Below are positions 10,164 to 19,806 of a stretch of 64,000 nt of DNA, in pieces. A model generated the notes under the pieces. That model had not been told where the DNA came from, searched no databases, and worked only from the letters and a program-made list of their open reading frames with translations. Origin of the DNA: Marinobacter excellens HL-55 (GTDB lineage: Bacteria > Pseudomonadota > Gammaproteobacteria > Pseudomonadales > Oleiphilaceae); NCBI GenBank assembly GCA_001314845.1, contig LJZQ01000020.1, positions 1 through 64,000 of the forward strand, read 5' to 3'. A program made the position numbers and the translations under genes. Every line of letters begins with the position of its first letter. Within the stretch, counting starts at the first letter, position 1.

Positions 10164-11417
10164 TCACAACCTTTCAATAATTCCTTCAACAACCTTGTCC
10201 AGCGCCCCACGATTTTTGTTGACCACCGCCAACGCGCGTTCGCCATAGGCGTTGCACTCATTCTCGTCTGAAAACAGCCGGCTCACGTCCCGGGCAAGAT
10301 CCTCAGGGCCATCAACCAGCTGAACACCTTGATCGGCCAGCAAGCGTTCAAAGATCGTTTCAAAATTGAAAACATGAGGACCGGAGAACACCGGTATGCC
10401 CCAGGCCGCAGGCTCCAACGGATTATGCCCACCTCGCTCGATCAAGGACCCACCTACAAAAGCAAGATCGCTGGCACCGTAGAGCATCATCAACTCGCCC
10501 ATGGTATCGGCCAGATAGATCTGCGCAGCTGCCGGGTCCTGCCCTTGTGAACGGCGGGCCACCGAAAAGCCCTGCGCCTCCGCGATCGAGGCAACCGCGT
10601 CAAAACGATCCGGGTGCCGGGGCACAACAATCAGCAAGGCGTTGGGATGCCGTTTTAGAATGCCTTGGTGGGCAACCAGCAACTGCTCATCCTCACCGGC
10701 ATGGGTGCTACCGGCAATCCAGACCGGTCGCGGACCGAGCGTCTGGCGGAAAGCCTCGGAGGCAGCTCGCACATCCTCCGGGATGTCCACATCAAACTTC
10801 ACACTGCCGGTAACCTCAACATGGCTCGCGGCTACACCGATGCGACGGAATCGCTCGGCATCCCGTTCAGCCTGGGCAGCCACCCAGCTGAGACTCTTCA
10901 TCACCGGGCCGGCCAAGCCCCGCACCCTTTCGTAACCCCGAGCTGAACGCTCGGACAAACGCGCATTGATCAGAAATACCGGGACTTTCCTTCGGCGGCA
11001 CTGGCGGATCATATTGGGCCAGATTTCGGTTTCCAGAATAACCAGAATTCGGGGATTGATGCGGTCAAGAAAACGGCGGATGCCCCCCGGTGTATCGTAC
11101 GGGGCGTAGGCATAGGTTACCCTGTCACCAAACATTTTTCGGGCCTGGGCCAGGCCCGTGTCCGTCATCGCGGTCATCAGGATCGTGGCGCCGAGATCAC
11201 GCGCCAACAATCGGCGCACCATGGGGCCTGCGGCGATGGTTTCGCCCACCGAGACGGCATGAACCCAGATCACCGGGCCCGAGATCTCCGGTACAAATCC
11301 CAGGCGGTGCGGCCAGTCCTGCCGCAAAGCGGGTGCCTTGCGGCCCTGCCACCAGAGCCGGATCAAGATAAACGGCAGCGCCAGGCGAATGAGCAGGGAA
11401 TAGATAAACTGGAACAC
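10164..11417 (-). CDS. waaA: 3-deoxy-D-manno-octulosonic acid (Kdo) transferase
   Basis: Transfers Kdo from CMP-Kdo to lipid IVA at the inner membrane, the first core-building step of LPS. The 417-residue protein starts with a hydrophobic anchor (IYSLLIRLALPFILIRLW). It then has the GT30 N-terminal domain (PVIWVHAVSVGET) and the C-terminal GT-B half (GGHNPLEPAAWGIPVFSGPH, about residues 313-332). It is divergent from the LPS gene run that begins at 11520, with about 100 bases between them. Confidence 0.95.
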   Translation of the reverse strand: MFQFIYSLLIRLALPFILIRLWWQGRKAPALRQDWPHRLGFVPEISGPVIWVHAVSVGETIAAGPMVRRLLARDLGATILMTAMTDTGLAQARKMFGDRVTYAYAPYDTPGGIRRFLDRINPRILVILETEIWPNMIRQCRRRKVPVFLINARLSERSARGYERVRGLAGPVMKSLSWVAAQAERDAERFRRIGVAASHVEVTGSVKFDVDIPEDVRAASEAFRQTLGPRPVWIAGSTHAGEDEQLLVAHQGILKRHPNALLIVVPRHPDRFDAVASIAEAQGFSVARRSQGQDPAAAQIYLADTMGELMMLYGASDLAFVGGSLIERGGHNPLEPAAWGIPVFSGPHVFNFETIFERLLADQGVQLVDGPEDLARDVSRLFSDENECNAYGERALAVVNKNRGALDKVVEGIIERL

Positions 11418-11519
11418 ACAGGACTCCCGGCAAAACAGTGCGTTATCATAGGGTGAAAATTATCGAGGGGTTGCATCTTGCCCCCGGGTTAAACGTTTGT
11501 CGATGCAGGATTCACGATT

Positions 11520-12482
11520 TTGAAAAAGAAGTACCGCAAGCTTCCAAGAAACACCGACTTCTCAGCTTACCGTCATCCCCGCTGGTGGCCAACCTGGCTG
11601 GGCATTAGCCTGATGTGGCTTACGGCCCAACTACCCATTCGGGTGCAGTGGTGGCTGGGCAAGATGGTCGGACTGCTGGCCTGGCGACTGGCCAAAAGCC
11701 GGCGACACATTACCGAAGTCAACATTCGTCTGTGCTTCCCGGAGTTGAACCAGCAACAACAGGCGGCCTTGGTACGAAATTCTTTTATTGCTAACGGCAT
11801 AGGCCTGATGGAGATCGGTCTCGCCTGGTTCCGGAACCCGGCCAAACTGAAAAGCATCACCCGGGTATATGGCCTCGAGCACTACCATAAGGCACTGGAA
11901 GCGGGCCAAGGGGTGTTATTGCTTGGCGGTCATTACAGTACGCTGGACCTGGGCGGCGCCCTGGCCACCGAGTACGTCGACTCGGATGTGATGCAGCGGG
12001 ACCATAACAACCCGCTGATGAACGCAATGATGACCCGGGCCCGCAGCCGACGCTACGGCAATGTGCTGGGTTCAAAAGACCTGCGCGGCCTGCTGCGGAG
12101 CCTGAAACAAAACCGCATGGTCTGGTACGCCACAGATCAGGACTACGGCCGCAAAGACATCGTTTTTGCGCCGTTTTTCGGCATTCCGACCGGCACCATC
12201 ACCGCGACCTCCCGAATCGCCGAACGCAGCGGCTGTAAAGTATTGCCATTCAGCCACTTCCGTCGCGACGACAAGCCCGGCTACGACATCTACTTTGAGC
12301 CGGCGCTGGAAAACTTCCCCAGTGGTGACGACCTGGAAGATGCCACACGCACCAACGCCACTATCGAGCAGGCCATCCGCAAGGCGCCGGATCAGTACCT
12401 GTGGATGCACCGACGCTTCAAAACCCGGCCGGATCGGGATGACCCCGGATTCTATGATCGCAAGAACAAACACAAGGACTGA
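11520..12482 (+). CDS. Lipid A late acyltransferase, LpxL/HtrB family (first copy)
   Basis: A 320-residue inner-membrane acyltransferase that would add a secondary acyl chain to lipid A. The catalytic H-x4-D/E motif is visible as HYSTLD, followed by DQDYG and the C-terminal YLWMHRRFKTRP segment typical of LpxL proteins. The start codon appears to be TTG, with AGGA nine bases upstream and no better ATG. It opens a tightly packed run of LPS genes. Which acyl position it modifies cannot be told from sequence. Confidence 0.9.
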   Translation: MKKKYRKLPRNTDFSAYRHPRWWPTWLGISLMWLTAQLPIRVQWWLGKMVGLLAWRLAKSRRHITEVNIRLCFPELNQQQQAALVRNSFIANGIGLMEIGLAWFRNPAKLKSITRVYGLEHYHKALEAGQGVLLLGGHYSTLDLGGALATEYVDSDVMQRDHNNPLMNAMMTRARSRRYGNVLGSKDLRGLLRSLKQNRMVWYATDQDYGRKDIVFAPFFGIPTGTITATSRIAERSGCKVLPFSHFRRDDKPGYDIYFEPALENFPSGDDLEDATRTNATIEQAIRKAPDQYLWMHRRFKTRPDRDDPGFYDRKNKHKD

Positions 12483-12485
12483 GCT

Positions 12486-13448
12486 TTGGCTAAAGACTCG
12501 CGGGCACCGGTCATCTGGCTGATCACCGATAATAAGCCAGGCCACAAAAATCAGCTCAAGGGGTTGAGTAACCGTCTGCGGGTTCTTACCGGAGCCAGTC
12601 AGTACTGGGTCAATGCGTCTGAATATTCCGTACCCATGTGGCGAGCGCTGCTGGGAATGGCTCCAGCCATGGACGCCGGCCTTCCCCGGCCAGATCTGAT
12701 TATCGCCGCCGGCACCGACACCCACCGTCTGTTGTTGGCGCTCAGGCGACTTGGCAAAGTCAAAACCCTGGTGCTGATGAAACCCGCTTTTCCCCTTGGC
12801 TGGGTAGATGGCGCCATCATTCCCGCCCACGATGGCGTTAAACCCGGCCGCAACACGCTGCTGACCGAAGGAGCCATTAACGCAATCACACCGCTGGCAA
12901 GACTGACCACCAAACCAGAAGCCCTGATTCTTGTGGGTGGCCCATCCGGGCACTTCGATTGGGATGACGACGCCATCCTCACCCAGATCAGCGACCTGAT
13001 CGCTCGCTATCCCGAATGGCGCTGGACCATCAGTGACTCCCGGCGCACACCATCGAAAACCTGCACTCACCTGGCCGAGCTTCAAGGCCTCAAGATCTCG
13101 GTGGTACATCACACCCGAACCCACGAGGACTGGCTAAGCCACCAGCTGTCTGCCTCCCGCGCCGTCTGGGTGACTCCAGACAGCCTGTCGATGGTCTGTG
13201 AAGCCGCAACGTCCGGCGTACCCACGGGTTTGCTAAACCTGCCCGCCCGCGCGGGTAGCCGAGTGGCGAACGGAATACAGCGCCTGGCGGAACGCGGCCT
13301 GATTGCCCACTGGAGTGACCAGGCTACCGTCATGACCACACAAAGCGATCGCCACGAACGCCTATGGGAGGCTGACCGGGCGGCCCGCTGGGTTGCCGGA
13401 CAATGGCTCGGTCCATTCCAGAACAGCAAAAGGGAGCCTCAGCATTGA
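12486..13448 (+). CDS. ELM1-like (DUF1022) protein of the LPS locus
   Basis: A 320-residue protein of the family named after the plant mitochondrial fission factor ELM1. Bacterial members have a GT-B-like fold and often lie in LPS loci. Segments such as ITDNKPGHKNQLKGL near the N terminus, LVGGPSGHFDWD and VTPDSLSMVCEAATSGVP are typical. It starts with TTG at 12486 after AAGGA, three bases past the preceding acyltransferase. Its stop overlaps the next gene (TTGA). A glycosyltransferase-like role is inferred from the fold and context. Confidence 0.8.
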   Translation: MAKDSRAPVIWLITDNKPGHKNQLKGLSNRLRVLTGASQYWVNASEYSVPMWRALLGMAPAMDAGLPRPDLIIAAGTDTHRLLLALRRLGKVKTLVLMKPAFPLGWVDGAIIPAHDGVKPGRNTLLTEGAINAITPLARLTTKPEALILVGGPSGHFDWDDDAILTQISDLIARYPEWRWTISDSRRTPSKTCTHLAELQGLKISVVHHTRTHEDWLSHQLSASRAVWVTPDSLSMVCEAATSGVPTGLLNLPARAGSRVANGIQRLAERGLIAHWSDQATVMTTQSDRHERLWEADRAARWVAGQWLGPFQNSKREPQH

Positions 13449-14563
13449 GAATCCTTCAGGCATTACCGGCTCTTTACAGCGGTGGCGTGGAAAGGGGCAC
13501 GGTGGAATTTGCCGCCGAGCTGGTCAAACGTGGCCATGACTCTTTTGTGGTCTCCAACGGTGGGCCCATGGCAGAGCAGGTACGCGGCCAGGGCTCTACT
13601 CATATCCATATGCCCATCCACCGCAAAACACCGGCCTCTTTCGGTCAGATTCTGCCGATGCGCAGACTGCTCCAGGAACTCAAACCAGACATCGTTCATG
13701 TGCGCTCACGCATGCCGGCGTGGATTATCAACCTGGCTCTGAAAACCCTGCCCGCAGATCAACGCCCTGCCGTTGTATCGACGTTCCACGGCATGTATTC
13801 CGTCAATCCCTACAGTGCCATCATGGCCAAGGCCAACCATGTGATTGCGGTATCTAACTGCGTGCGCGACTACGTGCTGGAACACTTCAAAGTGCCGGAG
13901 GACCGACTGACCGTCATTCAGCGTGGCGTAGACATTGACGCCTTCAGACACCGGACCATCAATGACCAGTGGCTGGATATTCTGTTATCCCGCTTTCCGC
14001 AACTGGCCGGCAAGAAAATTATCATGATGCCTGGCCGCATTTCCCGCTGGAAAGGCCAGCTGGACTTTTTGGAAGCCATGGCACGCATCGTCCGACAGCG
14101 CCCGGATTGCCACGGCATCATCGTGGGCGGTGCCGAACCTGGCAAAGAGCATTTTTTGCAAGAACTGGAACGTGAACGTAGCCGACAGGGCCTGACCGAC
14201 AAAGTCACCTTTCTGGGCCAGCGCAATGACATGACTAATCTGTACCTGTTTGCCGATGTGGTGTGCCACATGTCCACTAAACCGGAACCGTTCGGGCGCA
14301 CCGTGACGGAAGCATTGGCCTCTGGCACCCCGGTAGTGGCCTACAATCGGGGCGGAGCGGCGGAGACACTACAGGCCTGCTTCCGGGATGGGCTGGTCAC
14401 GCCGGACGATTCCGGTGCCTTTGCCAGCACTGTGTTGGCCATGCTGAATAGGTCACGACCGGAAATTGAATTACCCGAACGATTTTTGTTGAAGGCCCAG
14501 ACGGAGGGGACGTTGGCGGTTTATGACAAGGTTCTTTGCCAAAACGGTCGCCAACCGGGATGA
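13445..14563 (+). CDS. Glycosyltransferase, GT4 family (first)
   Basis: A retaining GT-B sugar transferase. The N-terminal half starts LRILQALPALYSGGVERGT, and the donor-binding half has PGRISRWKGQ and the E-x7-E pair in EPFGRTVTEALASGTPVV. I chose the TTG at 13445 because it overlaps the preceding stop (TTGA), has GGGAG upstream and starts at the usual family N terminus. This gives 372 residues. The in-frame ATG at 13403 would overlap the ELM1-like gene by 46 bases. Sugar and acceptor are unknown. Confidence 0.87.
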   Translation: MRILQALPALYSGGVERGTVEFAAELVKRGHDSFVVSNGGPMAEQVRGQGSTHIHMPIHRKTPASFGQILPMRRLLQELKPDIVHVRSRMPAWIINLALKTLPADQRPAVVSTFHGMYSVNPYSAIMAKANHVIAVSNCVRDYVLEHFKVPEDRLTVIQRGVDIDAFRHRTINDQWLDILLSRFPQLAGKKIIMMPGRISRWKGQLDFLEAMARIVRQRPDCHGIIVGGAEPGKEHFLQELERERSRQGLTDKVTFLGQRNDMTNLYLFADVVCHMSTKPEPFGRTVTEALASGTPVVAYNRGGAAETLQACFRDGLVTPDDSGAFASTVLAMLNRSRPEIELPERFLLKAQTEGTLAVYDKVLCQNGRQPG

Positions 14564-15561
14564 AGGTTCTGATGCTGATGCTGTCCGATAACCCCGGAAT
14601 CGGAGGGATGGAGAAGCACACACGGGAGCTGGCCACCGCCATGGGCGCCCAGGGCCAGCAAGTGGAGGTAGCCGCAGCGACACAGCATCTTAAAGACCTT
14701 GAGGGCATCACCAGCTACCCGTTGAATACCCACCGCTCCCGCAACTCTCCAGCCCTGCTGCTAGCTATCCTGCGCCTTATCCGGACCGGCAACTATGACA
14801 TTCTGCATGCTCAAGGCACCAAAGCGGCCTTTGTACTTCAAAGACTTGCACCTTTTACGCGTCGCCAGTTCCGGATAGCCACGATCCATGGTTTCAAATC
14901 GCGCTACCCCAGCGCAAGCGCCTTCCACCGGTTGATCGCCGTTAGTCAGGCACTTGCAAACGACATGAAGCAACCCGGAATCACCGTCATCTACAACGGC
15001 GTATCGGCAACACCTCAGGCGCCCGCCCTGCTGCCCGCTGGAACAAAAAGACCGGTGTGGCTGGCCGTTGGCAGGTTGGTCCCGGTAAAAGGTTTCGATT
15101 TTCTGATCCGTGCCTTTAAGGCTTGTCCGGGAACACTGCTCATTGCCGGTGATGGGCCTGAGCAACAACGACTTGACGATCTGGTCAGTTCAACCGGTCA
15201 ATCGAACACAGTCAAGCTGCTTGGCTTCCGCAAAGACGTGCCCGCCCTGATGGCTGCAGCCGATGGCGTGGTGATCAGCTCAGAGCGAGAAGGCTTTTCC
15301 TACGTGTGTGGCGAAGCACTTTTGCTCGGCAAACCAATAGTTTCCACGAATGTGCCGATCGCCAACGAATTTTTACCTGAACACCACATAGCGAGTACGG
15401 ACACACCAGAAGCATTCGCCGACTGTCTAAACCAGGATCTTTCCAGGCTATCAACAGAGCAATCAGATGCCAGGCAACAAGCCGCAAAGCTGCTCTCCCC
15501 TGCCACCATGACCGAGCGCACATTGACGATCTACCGGGAGGTGATTAGTCGTGGTGCCTGA
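14560..15561 (+). CDS. Glycosyltransferase, GT4 family (second)
   Basis: A 333-residue GT-B glycosyltransferase. The N terminus has the acceptor-side glycine loop (NPGIGGMEKHTREL) and the donor domain shows AVGRLVPVKGFD and SEREGFSYVCGEALLLGKPIV. Its ATG overlaps the preceding stop codon (ATGA) and its own stop overlaps the yrbL-like start. The two GT4 genes in tandem probably act in successive core-sugar additions, but the donors cannot be assigned. Confidence 0.88.
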   Translation: MKVLMLMLSDNPGIGGMEKHTRELATAMGAQGQQVEVAAATQHLKDLEGITSYPLNTHRSRNSPALLLAILRLIRTGNYDILHAQGTKAAFVLQRLAPFTRRQFRIATIHGFKSRYPSASAFHRLIAVSQALANDMKQPGITVIYNGVSATPQAPALLPAGTKRPVWLAVGRLVPVKGFDFLIRAFKACPGTLLIAGDGPEQQRLDDLVSSTGQSNTVKLLGFRKDVPALMAAADGVVISSEREGFSYVCGEALLLGKPIVSTNVPIANEFLPEHHIASTDTPEAFADCLNQDLSRLSTEQSDARQQAAKLLSPATMTERTLTIYREVISRGA

Positions 15562-16234
15562 AAGCCGGTTTGATCCGCTCGACCTGACCGGCCTGCAGCC
15601 CTTCGCTCAAGGCTCAAACCGGCTCTGTTTTCAGCACCCGGATGATTCAGATAGGTGCCTGAAAGTTATCCGGCCTGAAAATATCGAGGCCCGATTCAAG
15701 CGTCAGTCCAAACTGAAGAACCTGCTGGGCAAGCAACGACTGAACGACAATATCCAGGAACTCAAAGCACACCGGCAGCCCGCCCTGATGCAGCTGGACG
15801 CCGACACACAGGGGAGCCACCTTCCGCAATTCTATGGCTCTGTCGAGACGTCTCTCGGCCAGGCCAATGAAAGTGAATTGATTCGCTGTGCTGACGGCCA
15901 CGTTGCGCCAACGCTCGAGGCTTTGATCCGACACCAGAACCTGAGCCCCGAGCTGACAAAAGCGGTCGATCAGTTTTTGGCATGGTTAAGACAAACCCGA
16001 ATCCTTACCAGAAACTTGCTGCCCCATAATCTGGTGGTTTCTGACCGATCGGGCCAACCTCAGTTGTTTCTGATCGATGGTCTGGGCGCGCCCACTATTC
16101 CTCAAGCACTGGCTTCGGTGCCAGGCTGGAGCACCCATTACATTGAACGAAAGATCGCCCGCTTCCGCAAACGCCTGGCGTGGGAACAGAACAACGAGGA
16201 TCTGTCCTGGGAAGATTTCCAACGCTTAAGATAA
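15551..16234 (+). CDS. yrbL: YrbL-like protein (PhoP network family)
   Basis: A 227-residue protein resembling E. coli YrbL, a PhoP-regulated protein with a kinase-like fold. The nucleotide-loop-like start (FAQGSNRLCFQHPDDSDRCL, ending in KV) and the later LLPHNLVVSDRSGQPQLFLI match the family layout, where L-P-H-N and L-I-D-G stand where kinases carry catalytic and metal residues. It starts with GTG and overlaps the upstream glycosyltransferase by 11 bases. Its location among LPS genes suggests a surface-sugar role; substrate and activity are unknown. Confidence 0.8.
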   Translation: MVPESRFDPLDLTGLQPFAQGSNRLCFQHPDDSDRCLKVIRPENIEARFKRQSKLKNLLGKQRLNDNIQELKAHRQPALMQLDADTQGSHLPQFYGSVETSLGQANESELIRCADGHVAPTLEALIRHQNLSPELTKAVDQFLAWLRQTRILTRNLLPHNLVVSDRSGQPQLFLIDGLGAPTIPQALASVPGWSTHYIERKIARFRKRLAWEQNNEDLSWEDFQRLR

Positions 16235-16317
16235 ACCCAGCAAGTTCTGCGTGTTAACATATTCGTCCAATGAACCTTAGCTAAACTGGTAACCCTGAAA
16301 CAGCCCGGAGCGCACCC

Positions 16318-17739
16318 ATGATTCATCCCGTCATTATGGCCGGAGGCACAGGCTCTCGCCTTTGGCCCCTGTCCAGGCAACTGAACCCCAAACAGTTCCT
16401 GAAACTGACGGATGAGCATCTGTCCATGCTGCAACTGACCGTCGCCAGGCTCGAAGGCATGGAATCGGCGGATCCGCTGTTAATCTGCAACGAAGAGCAT
16501 CGCTTTCTGGCTGCTGAGCAAATGCGCCAGGCCGGTTATAAAGACGCGCGGATCATCCTCGAACCCTGTGGCCGCAATACCGCCCCTGCCATTGCCCTGG
16601 CGGCACTGCAACTGGCGAAGACCGCGGGTGCTAACGACGATGATCCGTTGATGCTGGTGCTCGCCGCAGACCATCTGATCCAGGATGTTGCTGCCTTCCA
16701 GAAAGGCATCCGCAAAGCGACGCCACTGGCCCAGCAGGGCAAACTGGTCACCTTCGGGATTGTTCCCGCGCACGCCGAGACCGGTTATGGCTACATTCAG
16801 CAAGGCCCGGAATTGGCGGACGACAGCTACGGCGTTGACCGCTTTGTCGAGAAGCCAGACCAGAAAACCGCTGAACAGTACCTCGCCTCCGGTGACTACC
16901 TCTGGAACAGCGGCATGTTCATGTTCGGGGCTCGCCAGTACCTTGCCGAGCTGCAAAAGCACCGCCCGGACATTCTGGCCATTTGCCAGGCCGCGGTGGA
17001 CGATGCCAGTGAAGACCTGCACTTCACTCGTATCAACGAAAGCACCTTTTCCGAGTGCCCGGAAGACTCCATCGACTACGCGGTTATGGAAAAAACCAGC
17101 AACGCCGCCGTTGTGGCTCTGGATGCTGGATGGAGCGACATTGGCTCCTGGTCTGCCCTGTGGGAAGTGTCCGAAAAAGATGAAAATGGCAACAGTTTCA
17201 GCGGTGATGTTATCGCCCACGACACCGAAAGCACACTTGTGCGGGCCGAAAGCCGCCTGGTCGCAACCGTCGGCGTTCAAAACCTGGTGATCATTGAAAC
17301 CAAAGATGCGTTACTGGTTGCCCACAAAGACAAAGTGCAAGACGTCAAAAAAGTGGTCGAAAGCATCAAGAACGATGGCCGCCACGAGCACATGAACCAC
17401 CGTGAGGTTTACCGCCCCTGGGGCGTGTACGACTCCATCGACAACGGCACCCGCTACCAGGTAAAACGCATTACCGTGAAACCCGGCGCCAAGCTCTCAG
17501 TGCAAATGCACCACCATCGCGCGGAGCACTGGATTGTGGTGAGCGGTACCGCAAAAGTCACCAATGGCGAGAAGACGTACCTGGTCACTGAAAACCAGTC
17601 CACCTTCATTCCCATTGGCCAGATTCACTCTCTGGAAAACCCTGGCGTGATCGATCTTGAATTGATTGAAGTACAATCCGGCTCTTATCTGGGCGAAGAC
17701 GACATCGTACGTTACGAGGATCGGTACGGCAGGTCATGA
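16318..17739 (+). CDS. manC: Mannose-1-phosphate guanylyltransferase / mannose-6-phosphate isomerase
   Basis: A two-domain enzyme that makes GDP-mannose. The N-terminal nucleotidyltransferase has [20 protein letters not shown] near residues 6-25. The C-terminal type II isomerase cupin holds the metal-binding segment [15 protein letters not shown]. The 473-residue length is typical of ManC/AlgA/CpsB. The start has GGAG upstream. It overlaps the next acyltransferase as ATGA. It implies that mannose or a GDP-mannose derivative is a building block of the surface glycan. Confidence 0.95.
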   Translation: MIHPVIMAGGTGSRLWPLSRQLNPKQFLKLTDEHLSMLQLTVARLEGMESADPLLICNEEHRFLAAEQMRQAGYKDARIILEPCGRNTAPAIALAALQLAKTAGANDDDPLMLVLAADHLIQDVAAFQKGIRKATPLAQQGKLVTFGIVPAHAETGYGYIQQGPELADDSYGVDRFVEKPDQKTAEQYLASGDYLWNSGMFMFGARQYLAELQKHRPDILAICQAAVDDASEDLHFTRINESTFSECPEDSIDYAVMEKTSNAAVVALDAGWSDIGSWSALWEVSEKDENGNSFSGDVIAHDTESTLVRAESRLVATVGVQNLVIIETKDALLVAHKDKVQDVKKVVESIKNDGRHEHMNHREVYRPWGVYDSIDNGTRYQVKRITVKPGAKLSVQMHHHRAEHWIVVSGTAKVTNGEKTYLVTENQSTFIPIGQIHSLENPGVIDLELIEVQSGSYLGEDDIVRYEDRYGRS

Positions 17740-18644
17740 GCAAGCTCAAGTATTTTGTTATTGCCGGTACACTCCGACTCGTCAGTCTGCTACCGCTGGG
17801 CGTAGCGCAACTCATCGGCAAGTGGCTGGGCCTGCTGGCCTGGCAATTGGGCGGGCGAGCACGCAAGACCACAGACACCAATATCAGCATTTGCTTTCCT
17901 GAAATGTCATCAGAGCAGCAACGTCAGCTGTCCAGAAATTCCATGGCTCACACAGGCATGACAGCAGCGGAGATCCCATTGATGTGGGAGTGGCCGGTTG
18001 AGAAATGCCTCGGCTTGATCAAGGAAACACAAGGCCTGGAACTGGTTGATGAGGCACTCGCATCTGGCAGAGGGCTGATCCTGCTGGCACCGCACCTCGG
18101 CAACTGGGAACTGGTCGGGCTGTTTTTTTCATCACGCTATAAAATGGCCGCGCTTTACAGCCCTCCTCATATCAAAGAATTCGAAGAGTACATGATCCGC
18201 GTGCGCGGTCGACTCGGCTCCGAACTGGTCCGGGGCGACCGCAAAGGCCTGCTGAGGCTCATGACCATTCTCAGGGAAGGTGGGGTCGCCGGCATTCTCC
18301 CGGACCAATCACCCAGAGGCAAAACCAACGCCTTTGCACCCTTTTTCGGCATGGAAGTGCGCACCATGACGCTGGTTAACAAGCTTCTGCAAAAAACCGG
18401 AGCCAACGTTCTGGTGACCTATGCTGAGCGTTTGCCTGAAGGCAACGGGTTCAGGATGGTGGTGACCGAGGCCGAACCCGGCAACGGCGATGCCGACATC
18501 ATCACTGCAGCAACCGCACTGAACCAATCGGTGGAAAAGGTTGTGCGAATGGCACCGGAGCAGTATCAATGGGAGTACAAGCGGTTGAGACATCGGCCGC
18601 CGGGCAATCCGAATCCTTATTATCCAAACAAGATTTGCCGATAG
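17736..18644 (+). CDS. Lipid A late acyltransferase, LpxL/HtrB family (second copy)
   Basis: A 302-residue LpxL-type acyltransferase with a membrane anchor ([20 protein letters not shown]) and the catalytic H-x4-E in [27 protein letters not shown] follows, as in family members. It is coupled to manC by an ATGA overlap. It differs from the first copy at 11520, whose motif ends in D instead of E, so the pair probably adds two different acyl chains. Confidence 0.92.
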   Translation: MSKLKYFVIAGTLRLVSLLPLGVAQLIGKWLGLLAWQLGGRARKTTDTNISICFPEMSSEQQRQLSRNSMAHTGMTAAEIPLMWEWPVEKCLGLIKETQGLELVDEALASGRGLILLAPHLGNWELVGLFFSSRYKMAALYSPPHIKEFEEYMIRVRGRLGSELVRGDRKGLLRLMTILREGGVAGILPDQSPRGKTNAFAPFFGMEVRTMTLVNKLLQKTGANVLVTYAERLPEGNGFRMVVTEAEPGNGDADIITAATALNQSVEKVVRMAPEQYQWEYKRLRHRPPGNPNPYYPNKICR

Positions 18645-18748
18645 CTCCAGCACTCGTCATCCAATTGCCACGCACCCGTAACCGGGAGGTCATCTTTCCG
18701 GGTTAATTCTGTTTGCCAAGACTCCATACCCTTCTTTCGGGATGCACC

Positions 18749-19723
18749 ATGGCAAAACAGAATATTCGCCTTAACCGATTCCACAAATCCGCGTTCTACG
18801 CCGCCAACACCGTTACCGGCATCATCCCCTGGGCATGGTGGTCACAAAGGCGGGACCGCATACTGTCGGAACTGCAAAGCCTCTCTCCAGAGACCCGTGA
18901 AACCATCATGGAGCGGGTAAGGTATTACAACCGATTGCACCAGGCATTCGACCCGGCTCCAGAGTCAGAGCCGATACGCGCTTTTTCACCACGCAACAAG
19001 AGCAGCGCGTATTACTTCGACTTGCGGAATGTGATCCGCTATTTTCCCCGTCACGCCAGAGTTGCCTACCAGCTTGGCGACGTCACCACCGTTCCCGAGC
19101 ACCCATGCTTCGTCAAAAGCCGCCCGATTTCTGACTACGACGACAACGCTCACTCGGTGCTGCTGAAACTCAATACCGTGCGCCATTACCTCAAGGTTGA
19201 AGACAATCTGGCTTTCGAGGAAAAACGGCCCCTCGCCGTCTGGCGCGGAAAGTCGAACCATCCTGAGCGAATCGCCTTTGCCAGAAAGTGGGGCTCCAGC
19301 TCCCTGTGTGACGTCGGGTGTGTCCGCCACAAAGAAACCGGCGGGCAGCCCTACCTGAAGCCATTCATGTCAATTCCGGAGCAACTGAATCATCAGTTTA
19401 TCGTGAGCGTTGAAGGCATTGACGTGGCTACCAATCTCAAATGGATTATGGCCTCCAACTCGCTGTGCATGATGCGGCGACCCCGGTACGAAACCTGGTT
19501 TATGGAGGGTTCCCTTCAGGCCGGCATTCACTATGTTGAGCTGAACGACGACTTTTCCGACCTTGAAGACAAAATCACCTACTATCGGAACAATCCCGAA
19601 GAGGCTAAAACCATCATTAAAAACGCACAGCGCTATTCTGCCAGGTTTAGCAATCATGCCCATGAGCGACTGATATCGCTGCTTGTCATCGATCGTTACC
19701 TGCGATTGTCCGGGCAGATCTGA
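18749..19723 (+). CDS. Glycosyltransferase family 90 (CAP10/LpsA-like)
   Basis: A 324-residue protein of the GT90 family, which includes Haemophilus LpsA, an LPS-core glycosyltransferase. Visible family features are RPLAVWRGKSNHPERIAF in the middle, FIVSVEGIDVATNLKWIMAS, and the RRPRYETWFMEGSLQAGIHY segment. I prefer the ATG at 18749 over a TTG at 18713, which gives an atypical N terminus. It is separated from the acyltransferase by about 100 bases. Donor sugar unknown. Confidence 0.87.
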   Translation: MAKQNIRLNRFHKSAFYAANTVTGIIPWAWWSQRRDRILSELQSLSPETRETIMERVRYYNRLHQAFDPAPESEPIRAFSPRNKSSAYYFDLRNVIRYFPRHARVAYQLGDVTTVPEHPCFVKSRPISDYDDNAHSVLLKLNTVRHYLKVEDNLAFEEKRPLAVWRGKSNHPERIAFARKWGSSSLCDVGCVRHKETGGQPYLKPFMSIPEQLNHQFIVSVEGIDVATNLKWIMASNSLCMMRRPRYETWFMEGSLQAGIHYVELNDDFSDLEDKITYYRNNPEEAKTIIKNAQRYSARFSNHAHERLISLLVIDRYLRLSGQI

Positions 19724-19806
19724 ACAACCCCTGACAGGCATCTGTGCCTGCGCAAGTGTATACTGGTGCCCATTTTCAATACTGACGCTTCGGGCACTGA
19801 TAACTT

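Noticed and set aside
12072..13124. 350-codon minus-strand open frame across the ELM1-like and acyltransferase genes
   Set aside because: Both plus-strand genes have clear family motifs; the antisense translation shows none.
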